Source: Mantis religiosa (Eukaryota; Arthropoda; Insecta; Mantodea; Mantidae). Taken from it: 64,000 bases of DNA. Location: assembly GCA_030765055.1 (NCBI GenBank), contig CM060953.1:192361647-192425646 (forward strand), read 5' to 3'. Below are positions 12,644-24,678 of this stretch, one piece after another. The notes beneath the pieces are model-generated. The model saw only the letters and a program-made list of their open reading frames with translations. It ran no database searches and was not told the DNA's origin. Numbering within the stretch: position 1 is the first letter of the stretch; every line of letters starts with the position of its first letter. The translations under genes were made by a program, and so were the position numbers.

Positions 12644-13698
12644 ATGGAGGTAACACGCGAGGAACAATATGCGGCTTTGAAATTCTGCTTTCGTCTCAAC
12701 AAATCTTCAGTTCAGGCCTATACAATGTTACAGGAGGCCTATGGAGAGTCTGTTCTTCCCTACAGCACAGCTCGAAGGTGATTTAAAATGTTTTAAGAGG
12801 GGAGACAATCAATTTCAAAGGAAGGTGGACCCGCTGCTCCAGTTACTGCTCTTACGGAAGAAAACATCAACACTGCTGCTGCCATTGTGAGAGAGGATCG
12901 ACGAATTACTTTAAGATCACTTTCTGAAATACTGAACATTTCATTGGGTGCCACCCACACGTTGGTGACAGAAGCATTACACATGAGACGTGTTTGTGCG
13001 CGATGGGTTCCAAGACTGTTGATTCCCCAACAAAAGGACTTTCGCATGTAGGTCTGCATGCAGTTAAAGTTGATGTTAGAGGAAGATCCAGAGTTTCTTT
13101 CAAACGTAATCACTGCTGATGAAACTTGGCTACATCATTTTGATCCTGAGAGCAAACTGCAAAGCTCAGTGTGGAAATTCCCTTCATCACCAACCCCCCA
13201 AAAAAGCAAAAGTGGTTGCTTCTTCTGGGAAAGTTATGGTCATCTCTTTCTTTAATATTCATAGAATGGTTTATTAGCATGTTGTACCTGCACACACATC
13301 AGTAACTGGACAATACTACAGGGATGTCCTGAAAACATTGCAAGTGCATATCAGACGTAAAATACCACATTTCCGTGAAGCAGGCTGGTAGCTGCACCAC
13401 GATAAAGCGCGGCCGCATATTGCCAATGTTGTTGCGTGAAGTGCATCCCTCATCCTCCCTATAGTCCGGATTTAGCCCCATGTGACTTTTTTTTATTCCC
13501 TAACTTGAAGAAACGCCTTCGTGGGAGGCATTATCTATCATCAGAAGCAGTGGTGAAGGCTGCGGAGGTGATTTTAAAGGATCGCTCAAAAATGGTTCCC
13601 ACCAGGTCTTTAAGACTGGCAGAAACGCTGGGACTAGTGCATCGCATTCAGGGGAGACTATTTTGAGAAGGACCATCAAAATTATGAGGATGAACAAA
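12644..13698 (+). pseudogene. Mariner transposase pseudogene (copy A)
   Basis: The start MEVTREEQYAALKFC (ATG 12644) is the N-terminal helix-turn-helix of a mariner transposase, which binds the TIRs. The usual length is about 345 residues. Lesions visible: an extra T near 12791 shifts the frame; a TAG near 13049 follows the FRM of the linker; an insertion in the A-run near 13205 shifts the frame again; a TAG near 13388 replaces the M of GWMLHHD; and a 22-bp deletion near 13437 removes part of the region between the second and third catalytic aspartates. The first aspartate (ITADETWLHHFD) is still readable. It cannot make a working enzyme. Confidence 0.92.
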
Positions 13699-13759
13699 GG
13701 TGCTCAGGTGCAAAGGTGTTAAAAAAACTGTGATCATTCTTTATTGTACAGCCCTCGTA

Positions 13760-14159
13760 ATATTCACACAAATCGAGATTGGAACTCTGAACCTTTTGAA
13801 TGTGAAGCTGTGAAAGAACTGTTAAAACGAAATTTTATTTCATTTTTGCGCTGAGTCACCGAAACCACATTTCACTGGTTGGCAGGTTGCTTTACCCACG
13901 CGTGCACATAACTCATTCCCCTGTCAATTACCTGAAAATAATTTCTTCACATTGAAAGGTGTTGTTTTCTTTTGGTGGGAGGTACATACCTTTCAAAGAT
14001 AAACGCTATCTTCAGTTGTATCTCTTGCAGGCATTACTTCCACGTTTTCTCTTTAATTTAATGTTTTAATTAGCAACTTATGCAAATTCAGTTTCACAAT
14101 TGTGCTATTAGTGCAAAATTTTACTTTCATATATGCATCAAAATAGCTGCATTTCCAGA
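13760..14159. other. Unassigned spacer
   Basis: AT-rich, with no recognised element or reading frame. A sharp change to GC-rich sequence occurs near 14160. Confidence 0.5.
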
Positions 14160-14237
14160 AAGTGTTGTGTCGCGTCCCGGCCCGTCGGCCTTCAAATCTT
14201 TCAACCTTCTGCCGACGATGTCCTACACCATGGCGTT

Positions 14238-14500
14238 CAGGGAATTGGTGTTATTGTCGGCCTTTCCAAGTTGTTAAGGCGCTCGTCCACTTGACCCATC
14301 TGCTTGCCCAGGTCCGCGACGTCATCCCTCACCTGCTCTTCAAATTTGGCGGAGAGGGCCTCGTTCGCAGCCTTCATTACGGTTAATTCCACTTTCACTT
14401 CGGTCATCGTCGCGGCCAAGTTCTTATTTGCAGCTTCCGTCTTCGTAGCGAGGGTATCATTCACTGTCTTCATTTCTTCTAGCTCCGGACTCCACAAGCA
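14238..14500 (-). pseudogene. Gag-like coiled-coil fragment (inverted)
   Basis: The minus-strand frame has heptad-rich, charged sequence (for example ATMTEVKVELTVMKAANEAL) ending in VDERLNNLE. This matches the coiled-coil N-terminus that precedes the capsid-like domain in many insect gypsy gag proteins. It lies in the opposite orientation to the capsid-like fragment beginning at 14546, so an inversion or a separate insertion separates them. No start codon can be assigned. It is a fragment. Confidence 0.5.
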
Positions 14501-14545
14501 CGCAGCACGGCAACTTTCGAAATATTCCCCCGCCAATTCGACACA

Positions 14546-14950
14546 GTGGCCAAGCACAAGTGGTCACCTGAAGAAGAGGCCATACAGCTAATAGCCAGCA
14601 TCCAGTGACGGAACGCAGAGGTTCTGAACGCGGTCCAGAAAGCCGCGGCGCTCAGGGACATCTGGGAAGCCCCGGAAAACCTCTTTGGAAACCACCGCTT
14701 AGCCGCAGCCTACCGCAGCAGGATTTAGCCCTGGCAATTGAACAGCTGGGCAGCTTGTTCGACCTCACACCCGAATTCTTATCCCAAGAGGCAACCTACA
14801 TATTCGTCGACGGGGTACGAGACACCGAGGTTCGTCAGCGCCTTATGCTCGGCGACTACAAGACCACCTATGCCACTAACGGCCCCATTGAGGATGGAGA
14901 TGGCCAAGATGACGGCTACCCCGACGTCGAGAACAAGGTAGGGGAGGGAA
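14546..14950 (+). pseudogene. Gag capsid-like fragment 1
   Basis: Pieces of a retrotransposon capsid-type domain read in shifting frames: ALRDIWEALENLFGNHRLAA, then LALAIEQLGSLFDLTPEFLS and FVDGVRDTEVRQRLMLGDYK. The family uses this region to assemble particles around the RNA. A stop lies near 14607, and a deletion after AAAYRS removes the segment containing QQPGE, which is present in fragment 2. The frame ends by running into module M. Confidence 0.65.
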
Positions 14951-15424
14951 TCCGTCCCTTTCAGCTGCCGTGGTGCGGGCGCTGAGGACCCTTAGCACTC
15001 GTGGTACCTCTGACGTTACTAGAGGGACCTCGCGCCGAACTGCTGTTGGAGACTTGTTCGGATTGGGTTGGACTCGAGGGGGTAGTGTGTTCCTAACACC
15101 CGTGGGAGATCAGGTACGTCTCCGGATGGGGTTGAGGGAAGCAATATATTCCCGCGTACTAGCCTGCATAGCTAGTAGAAGCTGCGCTAGATCACCAGGC
15201 GGCCCTACCGAGGTTGATCGGTAGCCTTCGCCTGAGTATCCTCTTCCACCTGTCTTGAGTTTTCGGATCAGATGGGGTGGGGGCTTGTTAGCTTCTAGGT
15301 CTCGCCCTATGGAAAGAGCCCTAGAGGTGCCAGGCGCCCCTTGGGGCTAGTTCAATTCCCTCCTTGGTTTTAGAGGGAGGACGGTCTTTACTTCATAAAG
15401 ACTGTCCTAGTAGTTACTCTCACG

Positions 15425-15785
15425 CTTACATGAACGCCTGCACGGTCCAGATAGCGGCGGCGTCCAAGGACATCTGAGAAGCCCTGGAAAACCGCTTGGG
15501 AAACCACCGGTTAATCGCAGTTTACCGCAGCCAGCTGAAGTCTACATCGCAGCAGCCAGGGGAGACGCTGCAGCAGTTCGCCCTGGCAATTGAACAGCAG
15601 GCCAGCAAAGTCTTGGTCCACTTCCCACCCGAATTCGTATCCCGAGAGGACGCCTACACATTCTTCCAGGGGGTACGAGACACCGAGATTCGTCAGCGTC
15701 TAATGCTGGGCGATTACAAAAGCACGCACGACGCTAATGGTCACATTAAAGATGGAGGCGACCAAGGTGACGGCTAACCCGACGT
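15425..15785 (+). pseudogene. Gag capsid-like fragment 2
   Basis: The open stretch 15496-15777 contains GNHRLIAVYRSQLK, QQPGETLQQFALAIEQQ and GVRDTEIRQRLMLGDYK. It is the best preserved of the gag-like fragments. It stops at a TAA near 15776, just before the CGACGTCGAGAACAAG word that also ends fragment 1. Confidence 0.7.
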
Positions 15786-16254
15786 CGAGAACAAGATAGG
15801 GGTGGGGGGATCCGTCCCATTAAGCTGTCGTGGTGTAGGCGCTGCGGATCCTTAGCACTCGTGGTATCTCTGACGTTACTAGAAGAAACTCGGGCCGAAC
15901 TGCCGAGCCCCTCCCGTAGCGGAGTTGTTCGGATTGGATTGGCCTCGAGGGGGCAGTGTGTCCCCGACACCCGTGGGAGATCGCGTACGTCTACGGTCGG
16001 GGTTGAGGGAAGCCATATATTCTCGCGTACTAGCCTGCATAGGTAGTAGAAGGTGTGCTAGATCACCAGGCGGTCCTACCGATGTTGATGGGGAGCCTTC
16101 CCCTGAGGTATCCACTTCCACCTGTCTTGAGTTTTCGGACCAGATGAATGGGGGCTTGTTGGCTTCTAGGTCTCGCCCTATGCAAAGAGCCCTAGAGGCG
16201 CCGGGCGCCCCTTGGGGCCAGCTCAATTTCCTCCTTGGTTGTAGCGGGAAGTCG

Positions 16255-16400
16255 GTGTTTACTCTGCAGCAGCCAGGGGAGACGCTGCGGCAGTTCGCCC
16301 TGGAAATTGAGCTGCTGGCCAGCAAAGTCTTGGTCGACCTCCCACCCGAATTCATATCCCGAGAGGCTACCTACACATTCGTCGATGGAGTTGAGTCCAG
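16255..16400 (+). pseudogene. Gag capsid-like fragment 3
   Basis: A short piece reading QQPGETLRQFALEIELLASK and EATYTFVDGV, inside a chance-extended frame (15925-16563) that otherwise translates modules M and N. At about 16400 it breaks into inverted copies of modules N and M. Confidence 0.65.
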
Positions 16401-16923
16401 AGGTTCTACTCCCATTAGCCTTGAACCCGTAGGAACAAGACCCGGGCCTCTTTCAACCAGGGAGTTATCCGAGCTATCCCGTGAAGGGCGCCCGGCATCT
16501 TCCGTGGGACCTTCCATTAGGGCAAGACCTAGTTTCCTAACAAGCCCCCCCATCCGGTCCTAGGGACACAAGACGGGGTGGAAGTGGATACGCCACTTAC
16601 GCGCGTCAACACTCAAGGTGAAGACTACCGATATGACCTCGGTGGGGCCGCCTGGTGATCTAGCACACCTTCTACTAACTGAGCAGGCTAGTACCCGGAA
16701 ACTTAATGGCTTCCCTCAACCCCGTCCGAAGACGTACCCAATCTCCCGCGGGTATCGGGAACACACTGCCCCCTCGAGACCATCCCAATCCGAACAACTC
16801 CCGAAGGAGGGGCTCGGCTGTTCGGCCTGAGGTTCCTCTAGTAACGTCAGAGGTACCACGAGTGCTAAGGGTCCGCAGCGCCCGCACTTTGGCAGCTGAA
16901 AGAAACGGATCCCTTCCCCTACG

Positions 16924-17045
16924 GGATCGTCGATGGAGTACGAGACATCGAGATTCGTCAGTGCCTACAGCTCGGCGAATACAAGATCATCAACGGCGCT
17001 AACGGCCACATTGAGGATGGAGGCGGCCAAGATGACGGCTAACCC
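16924..17045 (+). pseudogene. Gag capsid-like fragment 4
   Basis: It resumes after the inverted modules with IVDGVRDIEIRQ and ends at the same CGACGTCGAGAACAAGG word as fragments 1 and 2. Fragments 3 and 4 together look like one copy split at the VDGV motif by the inverted M and N modules (16400-16923). Confidence 0.6.
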
Positions 17046-18110
17046 GACGTCGAGAACAAGGTAGGGGGAATCCGTCCTCTTAAGCTGTCGTGGTGTATGC
17101 GCTGCGGACCCTTAGCAGTGGTGGTACCTCTGACGTTACTAGAAGAACCTTGGGCCGAACTGCCGAGTCCCTCCCGTAGCGGAGTTGTTCGGATTGGGAT
17201 GGACTCAAGAGGGTAGAGTTATGGGGCTGAGGTAAGCGATATATTCCCGCGTACTAGCCTGCAGAACTAGTAGAAGCTGTGCTTGATTACCAGGCGGCCC
17301 TATTGAGGTTGATCGGTAGCCTTCGCCTTTGGGGTTGGCTTGCGTAAGTAGCGTATCCACTTCCATCCCGTTTTCGGTATACCCTATGCTGAGGACGTCG
17401 TGCGTGAAAGAACGCGCACGTTGAATGCCAAGATCACTCCTCGCCCAAACAAGCTGGTGAACTCACTGGGTCAATATGACCACCGTCTCCCTAGGAGAAG
17501 TAGGAACTACCGCCTCCCCAAGGATGCCCTTGGGTGGTAAAGTCTGCCTCTCCTCCTTCATTCCCAAACACCGCCAAGAAACGCCGTACCGTGCTTGGTC
17601 GTTTCTGGAAGGGTGACACCTGCAGCTGCCCTCGAGAGCGTGCGGCCGACGTGGACACACACCAATTCCCAAAAAGCGAACTCCATCAGGCATTTCGCAT
17701 CTGGTTTGCCCTTCTGCTTGAAGGATCGCCAGCGACCCTCCTAAGGGGGGGGGCGGATCGGGTACTGTCCCCCTTCATCGGAGGCACATCCCGGTACCAG
17801 AAGCATCAGTAGAGACCAACCACGCCGTCTAAAACAACGACACGCAAGTTAACACAAAGGATAATACCTATTATACTGTACGGGTAAATCCGCATAGCGG
17901 ATAGGTACCCTGGCGTGTTACCCTCTGTCCGGGAGAACCCGGTTGACCTGTTCTTGGCTTTTGGCTCTTGGGGGGCTTGTTAGCTTCCAAGTTTTACCCC
18001 ATAGAAAGAGCTTTGGTGGCGCCGGGCGCCCTTTGTGTACAGCTCGGTTACTCCATGGTAGAAGAGGGAGGTCGGTCTCTACTCTTTAAAGGCAGCCCTG
18101 GTAGATGCCC

Positions 18111-18849
18111 CTAAAAGAAGTATCCATTACACTGGAGACCGAAGACCAGCCGAGGGACGCCGGCGAAGACTACTGGTGTGTGATGGGGTTGTGGTCAGCC
18201 GGGACACCTAGAGAGATCGCCCACACCAGGGAGAACAGCCGAGGAAAGAGTAAGGGTCGGCGTGGCAAGGGGCTACCATCCACTCGAGTGACACTGCGCG
18301 CCACCAGCCGACAGTTGGATGACAGCCCTTTGTGCCCAGAGGCTGCAGGAGTACGACATAACCTCTGAACATCGTAGAGTGAAGAGCCACAGCAAACCGT
18401 ACTTTTTATTCTACGAACCCACAACGTCACAGTATGATAATACTGCATATGTGCCACCTGTAATATGAGTATATTTAGATAATTAATATAATGACTACTC
18501 AGGGTAAGGACTGTGAAGGCCTATTTATGCTGAAAAATAAACTGGCAATCCATAAGAAGTATACAATGTCTTAGTTCACAAAAACTGCAGACCTAATTTA
18601 ATTGAACAAACAATGACAAAATCCTTTAGTTTTTCACATTAACAACTACCAATTAATATGTTATTATTACTGGAAATGTTAAGTATATGTACTTCCAATT
18701 GTCACTCAATCTTCGTTGTTTTACTTTCATTCTTTTCATTTTCCTCGTGGGTCTACTAAGAAATTGAAGTTTAGAAACAAATACCTACTTTCATAATCTG
18801 AATATCCTTTCAGTCTATTGTTACCATTTGTGTAATTATTCAATGAAAA
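18111..18849. other. Flank of the gag cluster; unassigned
   Basis: 18111-18420 is still GC-rich and has an open frame (18105-18368) rich in R, G and K that I do not recognise. From 18420 to 18849 the sequence is AT-rich with nothing identified. Confidence 0.4.
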
Positions 18850-19762
18850 TTGAATAATTCAATAAAGAATGACAATTTTTTTACGGTCATAATTTTTCGC
18901 ACTAAAATTCAACCTTATTATATTCTGTTAGCTTAATGTGAAACAAACACGCCGTAATAGTTTCATTGTTGGTACTCCTGGTTCCCGCCTGTGACCACCA
19001 GGCAAGTTAAGACATGTTCAGTATCGCCTACCGCTGTAATGGAGGTAACATGCAGTTAAAGTTGATGTTAGTGGAAGATCAGGTGTTTCTTTCAAACGTA
19101 ATCACTGCTGATGAAACTTGGCTACATCATTCTGATCCTGAGATAAAACTGCAAAGCTCAGTTTGGAAATCTCCTTTATCACCAACCCCCCAAAAAGCAA
19201 AAGTGGTTGCTTCTGCTGGGAAATTTATAGTCATCGAATTCTTTGATATTCATGGAATGGTTTTTCAGCATGTTGTACCTGCACACACATCAGTAACTGG
19301 ACAATACTACAGGGATATCCTGAAAACATTGCAAGTCCATATCGGGTGCAAAAGACCATATTTCCATGAAGCAAGCTGGATGCTGCACCAAGATAATGCA
19401 CGGCCGCATATTGCCAATGTTGTTGCTGAATATCTTCCAAAAATCAACGTGAAATGCATCCCTCACTCTCCCTATAGTCCGGATTTAGCCCCATGTGACT
19501 CTTTTCTATTCCCTAACTTGAAGAAACGCCTTCGTGGGAGGCATTATCCATCATCAGAAGCAGTAGTGAAGACTGCGGAGGCGATTTTGAAGGATCTCTG
19601 AAAAAATGGTTTCCAGCATGTCTCTGAAGACTGGCAGAAACGCTGGGACAAGTACATCGCATTCAGGGGAGACTATTTTGAGAAGGAGCATCAAAATTAT
19701 GAGGATGAGTAAAGATACGTTGTCAAACAAAAGTCTGATCATTCTTTATCGAACAGACCTCG
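18850..19762 (+). mobile_element. Mariner copy B, internally deleted
   Basis: The left TIR is degraded (ATTCAATAAAGAATGAC near 18857). The right TIR ends CATTCTTTATCGAACAGACCTCG, one run longer than is worth quoting, and is followed by TA at 19763-19764. Compared with copy G, about 390 bp are missing: GGAGGTAACA joins directly to TGCAGTTAAAG near 19050. Copy F has the same junction. Confidence 0.92.
19014..19601 (+). pseudogene. Mariner transposase, DNA-binding domain deleted (copy B)
   Basis: A 195-codon frame covers the catalytic half of a mariner transposase. The D,D34D triad is visible: D33 in ITADETW, D127 in HQDNARPH, and D162 in DLAPCD exactly 35 residues later. The original start at 19039 (MEVTC) goes out of frame at the deletion. 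The open frame uses an ATG 25 bp upstream, or the internal ATG at 19050. The helix-turn-helix region is gone and a frameshift near 19600 removes the C-terminus. A stable catalytic fragment without TIR binding is conceivable, but expression is unsupported. Confidence 0.85.
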
Positions 19763-19892
19763 TATGTAGATAGACGAATAATATTTTTAGGAGAGTGAGT
19801 CGAGAAAACCACGTGCATGAATCTTTAAACCATCCGTAATAATTCAACTTTCCTTCCCATTAATGAACACTTCTTCGAATTCTTTTACTAAT

Positions 19893-19979
19893 ATGGTGGA
19901 TCGTAGAATGTCTGCTTCACGTTCAAGAGGTTCCCAGTTTGAATCTCGGGCAGAGTAAATTACTTTTATATGATTATCT
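19893..19979 (+). repeat. tRNA-like SINE head at the 5' end of array 2
   Basis: GTCTGCTTCACGTTCAAGAG, then a B-box-like GTTTGAATCTCGGGC (about 19937-19951) and AGTAAATTAC. This is close to the head at 48490-48560 and leads directly into the first monomer. Confidence 0.85.
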
Positions 19980-22900
19980 CTTATCCTGAAATATGAATAT
20001 ATGGTAACTCTAAGCTCTATGTACCCTGTACTCATTTCATTCATTGTCCGATATGTCTTAACTTTGAAGGTTTTCTCTTATTCTGAAAGATGAATGTCTG
20101 GTAACTCTAAGCTCTATGTACCCTGTACTCATTTGAACATCATTTCATTCATCGTCCGATATGACTTAACGTTGGAGGTTTTCTCTTATCCTGAAAGATG
20201 AATGTCTGGTAACTCTGAGCTCTATGTACCCTGTACTCATTTGAACATCATTTCATTCATCGTCCGATATGACTTAACGTTGGAGGTTTTCTCTTATTCT
20301 GAAAGATGAATGTCTGGTAACTCTAAGCTCTATGTACCCTGTACTCATTTGAACATCATTTCATTCATCGTCCGATATGACTTAACGTTGGAGGTTTTCT
20401 CTTATCCTGAAAGATGAATGTCTGGTAACTCTAAGCTCTATGTACCCTGTACTCATTTGAACATCATTTCATTCACCGTTCGATATGACTTAACGTTGGA
20501 GGTTTTCTCTTATTCTGAAAGATGAATGTCTGGTAACTCTGAGCTCTATGTACCCTGTACTCATTTGAACATCATTTCATTCATCGTCCGATATGACTTA
20601 ACGTTGGAGGTTTTCTCTTATTCTGAAAGATGAATGTCTGGTAACTCTGAGCTCTATGTACCCTGTACTCATTTGAACATCATTTCATTCACCGTTCGAT
20701 ATGACTTAACTTTGAAGGTTTTCTCTTATTCTGAAAGATGAATGTCTGGTAACTCTAAGCTCTATGTACCCTGTACTCATTTGAACATCATTTCATTCAC
20801 CGTTCGATATGACTTAACGTTGGAGGTTTTCTCTTATCCTGAAAGATGAATGTCTGGTAACTCTGAGCTCTATGTACCCTGTACTCATTTGAACATCATT
20901 TCATTCACCGTTCGATATGACTTAACTTTGAAGGTTTTCTCTTATTCTGAAAGATGAATGTCTGGTAACTCTAAGCTCTATGTACCCTGTACTCATTTGA
21001 ACATCATTTCATTCACCGTTCGATATGACTTAACGTTGGAGGTTTTCTCTTATTCTGAAAGATGAATGTCTGGTAACTCTGAGCTCTATGTACCCTGTAC
21101 TCATTTGAACATCATTTCATTCATCGTCCGATATGACTTAACGTTGGAGGTTTTCTCTTATTCTGAAAGATGAATGTCTGGTAACTCTGAGCTCTATGTA
21201 CCCTGTACTCATTTGAACATCATTTCATTCATCGTCCGATATGACTTAACGTTGGAGGTTTTCTCTTATTCTGAAAGATGAATGTCTGGTAACTCTAAGC
21301 TCTATGTACCCTGTACTCATTTGAACATCATTTCATTCATCGTCCGATATGACTTAACGTTGGAGCTTTTCTCTTATCCTGAAAGATGAATGTCTGGTAA
21401 CTCTAAGCTCTATGTACCCTGTACTCATTTGAACATCATTTCATTCATCGTCCGATATGACTTAACGTTGGAGGTTTTCTCTTATTCTGAAAGATGAATG
21501 TCTGGTAACTCTGAGCTCTATGTACCCTGTACTCATTTGAACATCATTTCATTCATCGTCCGATATGACTTAACGTTGGAGGTTTTCTCTTATCCTGGAA
21601 GATGAATGTCTGGTAACTCTAAGCTCTATGTACCCTGTACTCATTTGAACATCATTTCATTCATCGTCCGATATGACTTAACGTTGGAGGTTTTCTCTTA
21701 TTCTGAAAGATGAATGTCTGGTAACTCTAAGCTCTATGTACCCTGTACTCATTGGAACATCATTTCATTCATCGTCCGATATGACTTAACGTTGGAGGTT
21801 TTCTCTTATCCTGAAAGATGAATGTCTGGTAACTCTAAGCTCTATGTACCCTGTACTCATTTGAACATCATTTCATTCATCGTCCGATATGACTTAACGT
21901 TGGAGGTTTTCTCTTATTCTGAAAGATGAATGTCTGGTAACTCTAAGCTCTATGTACCCTGTACTCATTTGAACATCATTTCATTCATCGTCCGATATGA
22001 CTTAACGTTGGAGGTTTTCTCTTATCCTGGAAGATGAATGTCTGGTAACTCTAAGCTCTATGTACCCTGTACTCATTTGAACATCATTTCATTCATCGTC
22101 CGATATGACTTAACGTTGGAGGTTTTCTCTTATTCTGAAAGATGAATGTCTGGTAACTCTAAGCTCTATGTACCCTGTACTCATTTGAACATCATTTCAT
22201 TCATCGTCCGATATGACTTAACGTTGGAGGTTTTCTCTTATCCTGAAAGATGAATGTCTGGTAACTCTAAGCTCTATGTACCCTGTACTCATTTGAACAT
22301 CATTTCATTCATCGTCCGATATGACTTAACGTTGGAGGTTTTCTCTTATCCTGAAAGATGAATGTCTGGTAACTCTAAGCTCTATGTACCCTGTACTCAT
22401 TTGAACATCATTTCATTGATCGTCCGATATGACTTAACGTTGGAGGTTTTCTCTTATTCTGAAAGATGAATGTCTGGTAACTCTAAGCTCTATGTACCCT
22501 GTACTCATTTGAACATCATTTCATTCATCGTCCGATATGACTTAACGTTGGAGGTTTTCTCTTATTCTGAAAGATGAAGTCTGGTAACTCTAAGCTCTAT
22601 GTACCCTGTACTCATTTGAACATCATTTCATTCATCGTCCGATATGACTTAACGTTGGAGGTTTTCTCTTATCCTGAAAGATGAATGTCTGGTAACTCTA
22701 AGCTCTATGTACCCTGTACTCATTTGAACATCATTTCATTCATCGTCCGATATGACTTACCGTTGGAGGTTTTCTCTTATTCTGAAAGATGAATGTCTGG
22801 TAACTCTAAGCTCTATTTACCCTGTACTCATTTGAACATCATTTCATTCATCGTCCGATATGACTTAACGTTGGAGGTTTTCTCTTATCCTGAAAGATGA

Positions 22901-23790
22901 ATGTCTGGTAACTCTGAGCTCTATGTACCCTGTACTCATTTGAACATCATTTCATTCATCGTCCGATATGACTTAACGTTGGAGGTTTTCTCTTATTCTG
23001 AAAGATGAATGTCTGGTAACTCTAAGCTCTATTTACCCTGTACTCATTTGAACATCATTTCATTCATCGTCCGATATGACTTAACGTTGGAGGTTTTCTC
23101 TTATCCTGAAAGATGAATGTCTGGTAACTCTGAGCTCTATGTACCCTGTACTCATTTGAACACCATTTCATTCATCGTCCGATATGACTTAACGTTGGAG
23201 GTTTTCTCTTATTCTGAAAGATGAATGTCTGGTAACTCTAAGCTCTATTTACCCTGTACTCATTTGAACATCATTTCATTCATCGTCCGATATGACTTAA
23301 CGTTGGAGGTTTTCTCTTATCCTGAAATATGAATGGTAACTCTACGCTCTATGTACCCTGTACTCATTTCAACATCATTTCATTCAACGTCCGATATGAC
23401 TTAACGTTGGAGGTTTTCTATTATCCTGAAATATGAATGGTAACTCTAAGCTCTATGTACCCTGTACTCATTTCAACATCATTTCATTCAACGTCCGATA
23501 TGACTTAACGTTGGAGGTTTTCTATTATCCTGAAATATGAATGGTAACTCTACGCTCTATGTACCCTGTACTCATTTGAACATCATTTCATTCATCGTCC
23601 GATATGACTCAACGTTGAAGGCTTTCTATTATCCTGAAATATGAATGGTAACTCTAAGCTCTATGTACCCTGTACTCATTTGAACATCATTTCATTAATC
23701 GTTCGATATGACTTAACGTTGGAGGTTTTCCCTTATGCTGAAGGAAGATTATCTGGAATTCTATTCTCTATGAACCTTGGACTCATTTAA
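19980..23790 (+). repeat. 108-bp satellite, array 2, about 35 monomers
   Basis: The reverse complement of array 1: TAACTCTAAGCTCTATGTAC recurs every 108 bp. Monomers with CTTATCCTG and CTTATTCTG tend to alternate, and the rare CTCTATTTACC variant recurs at 22813, 23029 and 23245 (216 bp), giving a dimeric higher-order repeat in that stretch. Monomers from about 23330 are shorter, with a deletion at GAATGGTAAC. Confidence 0.97.
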
Positions 23791-23812
23791 CGTTGGTGGA
23801 CAAAAAGAAAAG
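23791..23812 (+). repeat. SINE-like 3' tail of array 2
   Basis: The last, internally deleted monomer ends CGTTGGTGGACAAAAAGAAA. This resembles the ending of the complete SINE (CGGTGGACTTAAATTAC, then an A-rich run at 48705-48723). Array 2 thus appears to have both a head and a tail. Confidence 0.6.
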
Positions 23813-24421
23813 CCTAAAGCAATTCTGATAAGTAACATACATATATGATCAAAATATTAAACTGGGTTGAAAGCAAATAGAGCGTTATATGACTGTACAA
23901 GCAACCAAGAGAAAGCTCGGTCTACGTAAGTGCTCGCCAGGTAAGTATATTTTCCTCCCGTTCCCGCACGTTAATCCCAGCTTATGGTTCCCATGGGTAC
24001 AGCTCCAAGCACCAACTGTTTCCCCCATCACTGCAATTAGCGCAACATTATCTTATACTGGCGCCCTCTTTCTCAAGCTACAGGTTAGCTACGCACTAAA
24101 CTTCTTGCAGGATTACTCTTTAGTGCTCCTTTTACTTTTCAAGTGTCCAATGATTTTCACTTTCGCATCTCAACAAAGAAACGCTGGCCCTGAAAAACAC
24201 TTTTCTGCGTAGTTTCTTTCTGGTGTACCAAACCAATGCTTCTTTCCTTTCTTATAAATTCGGCAGTGAAATTACAACAGAAATACACATTTCGAATACC
24301 TTTGAGTAAAAATAAGTAGTATTATGAACAACTTCATACTTAAATTAAGCATTTTCGAGAGATGCGACTGGAGTAGAAGCCTCCCCCTCCCAAACTGCCC
24401 TTTACATTAAAATATTTTTGA
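23813..24421. other. Unassigned spacer
   Basis: No recognised element. The 107-codon open frame at 23889-24212 has no family resemblance that I can see and may be chance. Confidence 0.4.
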
Positions 24422-24678
24422 TAGGGGAAGGCCGTGTAATTTGTACCACGTGAATTTAAGGGCTAATAACTGTACAGTATAACTTCCATAGGTTCCATAA
24501 ATTCCTTTAATGCATTAATAAAAGAAAGTTATACCATTATGGGAATGTACAGATTTTAGACGGAGCAACATAAATTGCAAATTCAAATTATATTTTTCCT
24601 ACGGCGTGTATTTTGGACCAGAAGTGTGTAATTTGATCTGATAAGGTGTGTAAATTGGACCGCTACGTAATATATTTG

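Larger units (their letters stand above)
12431..13757 (+). mobile_element. Mariner copy A, 5'-truncated
   Basis: The right terminal inverted repeat is intact (TTCTTTATTGTACAGCCCTCG, split here by one substitution from the family form) and is followed by TA at 13758-13759. The left TIR and about 65 bp are missing: homology starts near TTCAATCTTATTATATTCTG at 12439. A 61-bp insertion interrupts the 5' UTR at 12473-12533. This copy carries the same 22-bp internal deletion near 13437 as copies E and G. Confidence 0.9.
14160..18110. mobile_element. GC-rich cluster of rearranged gypsy-type (Ty3) gag fragments and associated modules
   Basis: The block is far richer in GC than its surroundings. It contains at least four partial copies of a gag-like segment alternating with two non-coding modules. 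Module M (contains CTCGTGGTACCTCTGACGTT) lies at about 14945-15230, 15790-16100, 16620-16890 (inverted) and 17060-17330. Module N (contains GGGGGCTTGTTAGCTTC) lies at about 15255-15425, 16125-16265, 16490-16600 (inverted) and 17940-18110. The order gag-M-N repeats with a spacing of 858 bp (CCGACGTCGA at 14921 and 15779). I see no pol gene, no clear LTR pair and no intact frame. It is a decayed, tandemly rearranged gag-only derivative. Confidence 0.7.

Noticed and set aside
15925..16563. 212-codon open frame and the overlapping 158-codon minus frame in the gag cluster
   Set aside because: They run through non-coding modules M and N and only briefly through a gag-like fragment. High GC keeps chance frames open.
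19014..19601. Domesticated, DNA-binding-free transposase gene
   Set aside because: It keeps the three aspartates, but copy F with the same deletion is clearly decayed, the C-terminus is frameshifted and no promoter or conservation is visible.
23889..24212. Host gene exon (107 codons)
   Set aside because: No recognisable domain, no convincing splice partners, and its surroundings are repeats.
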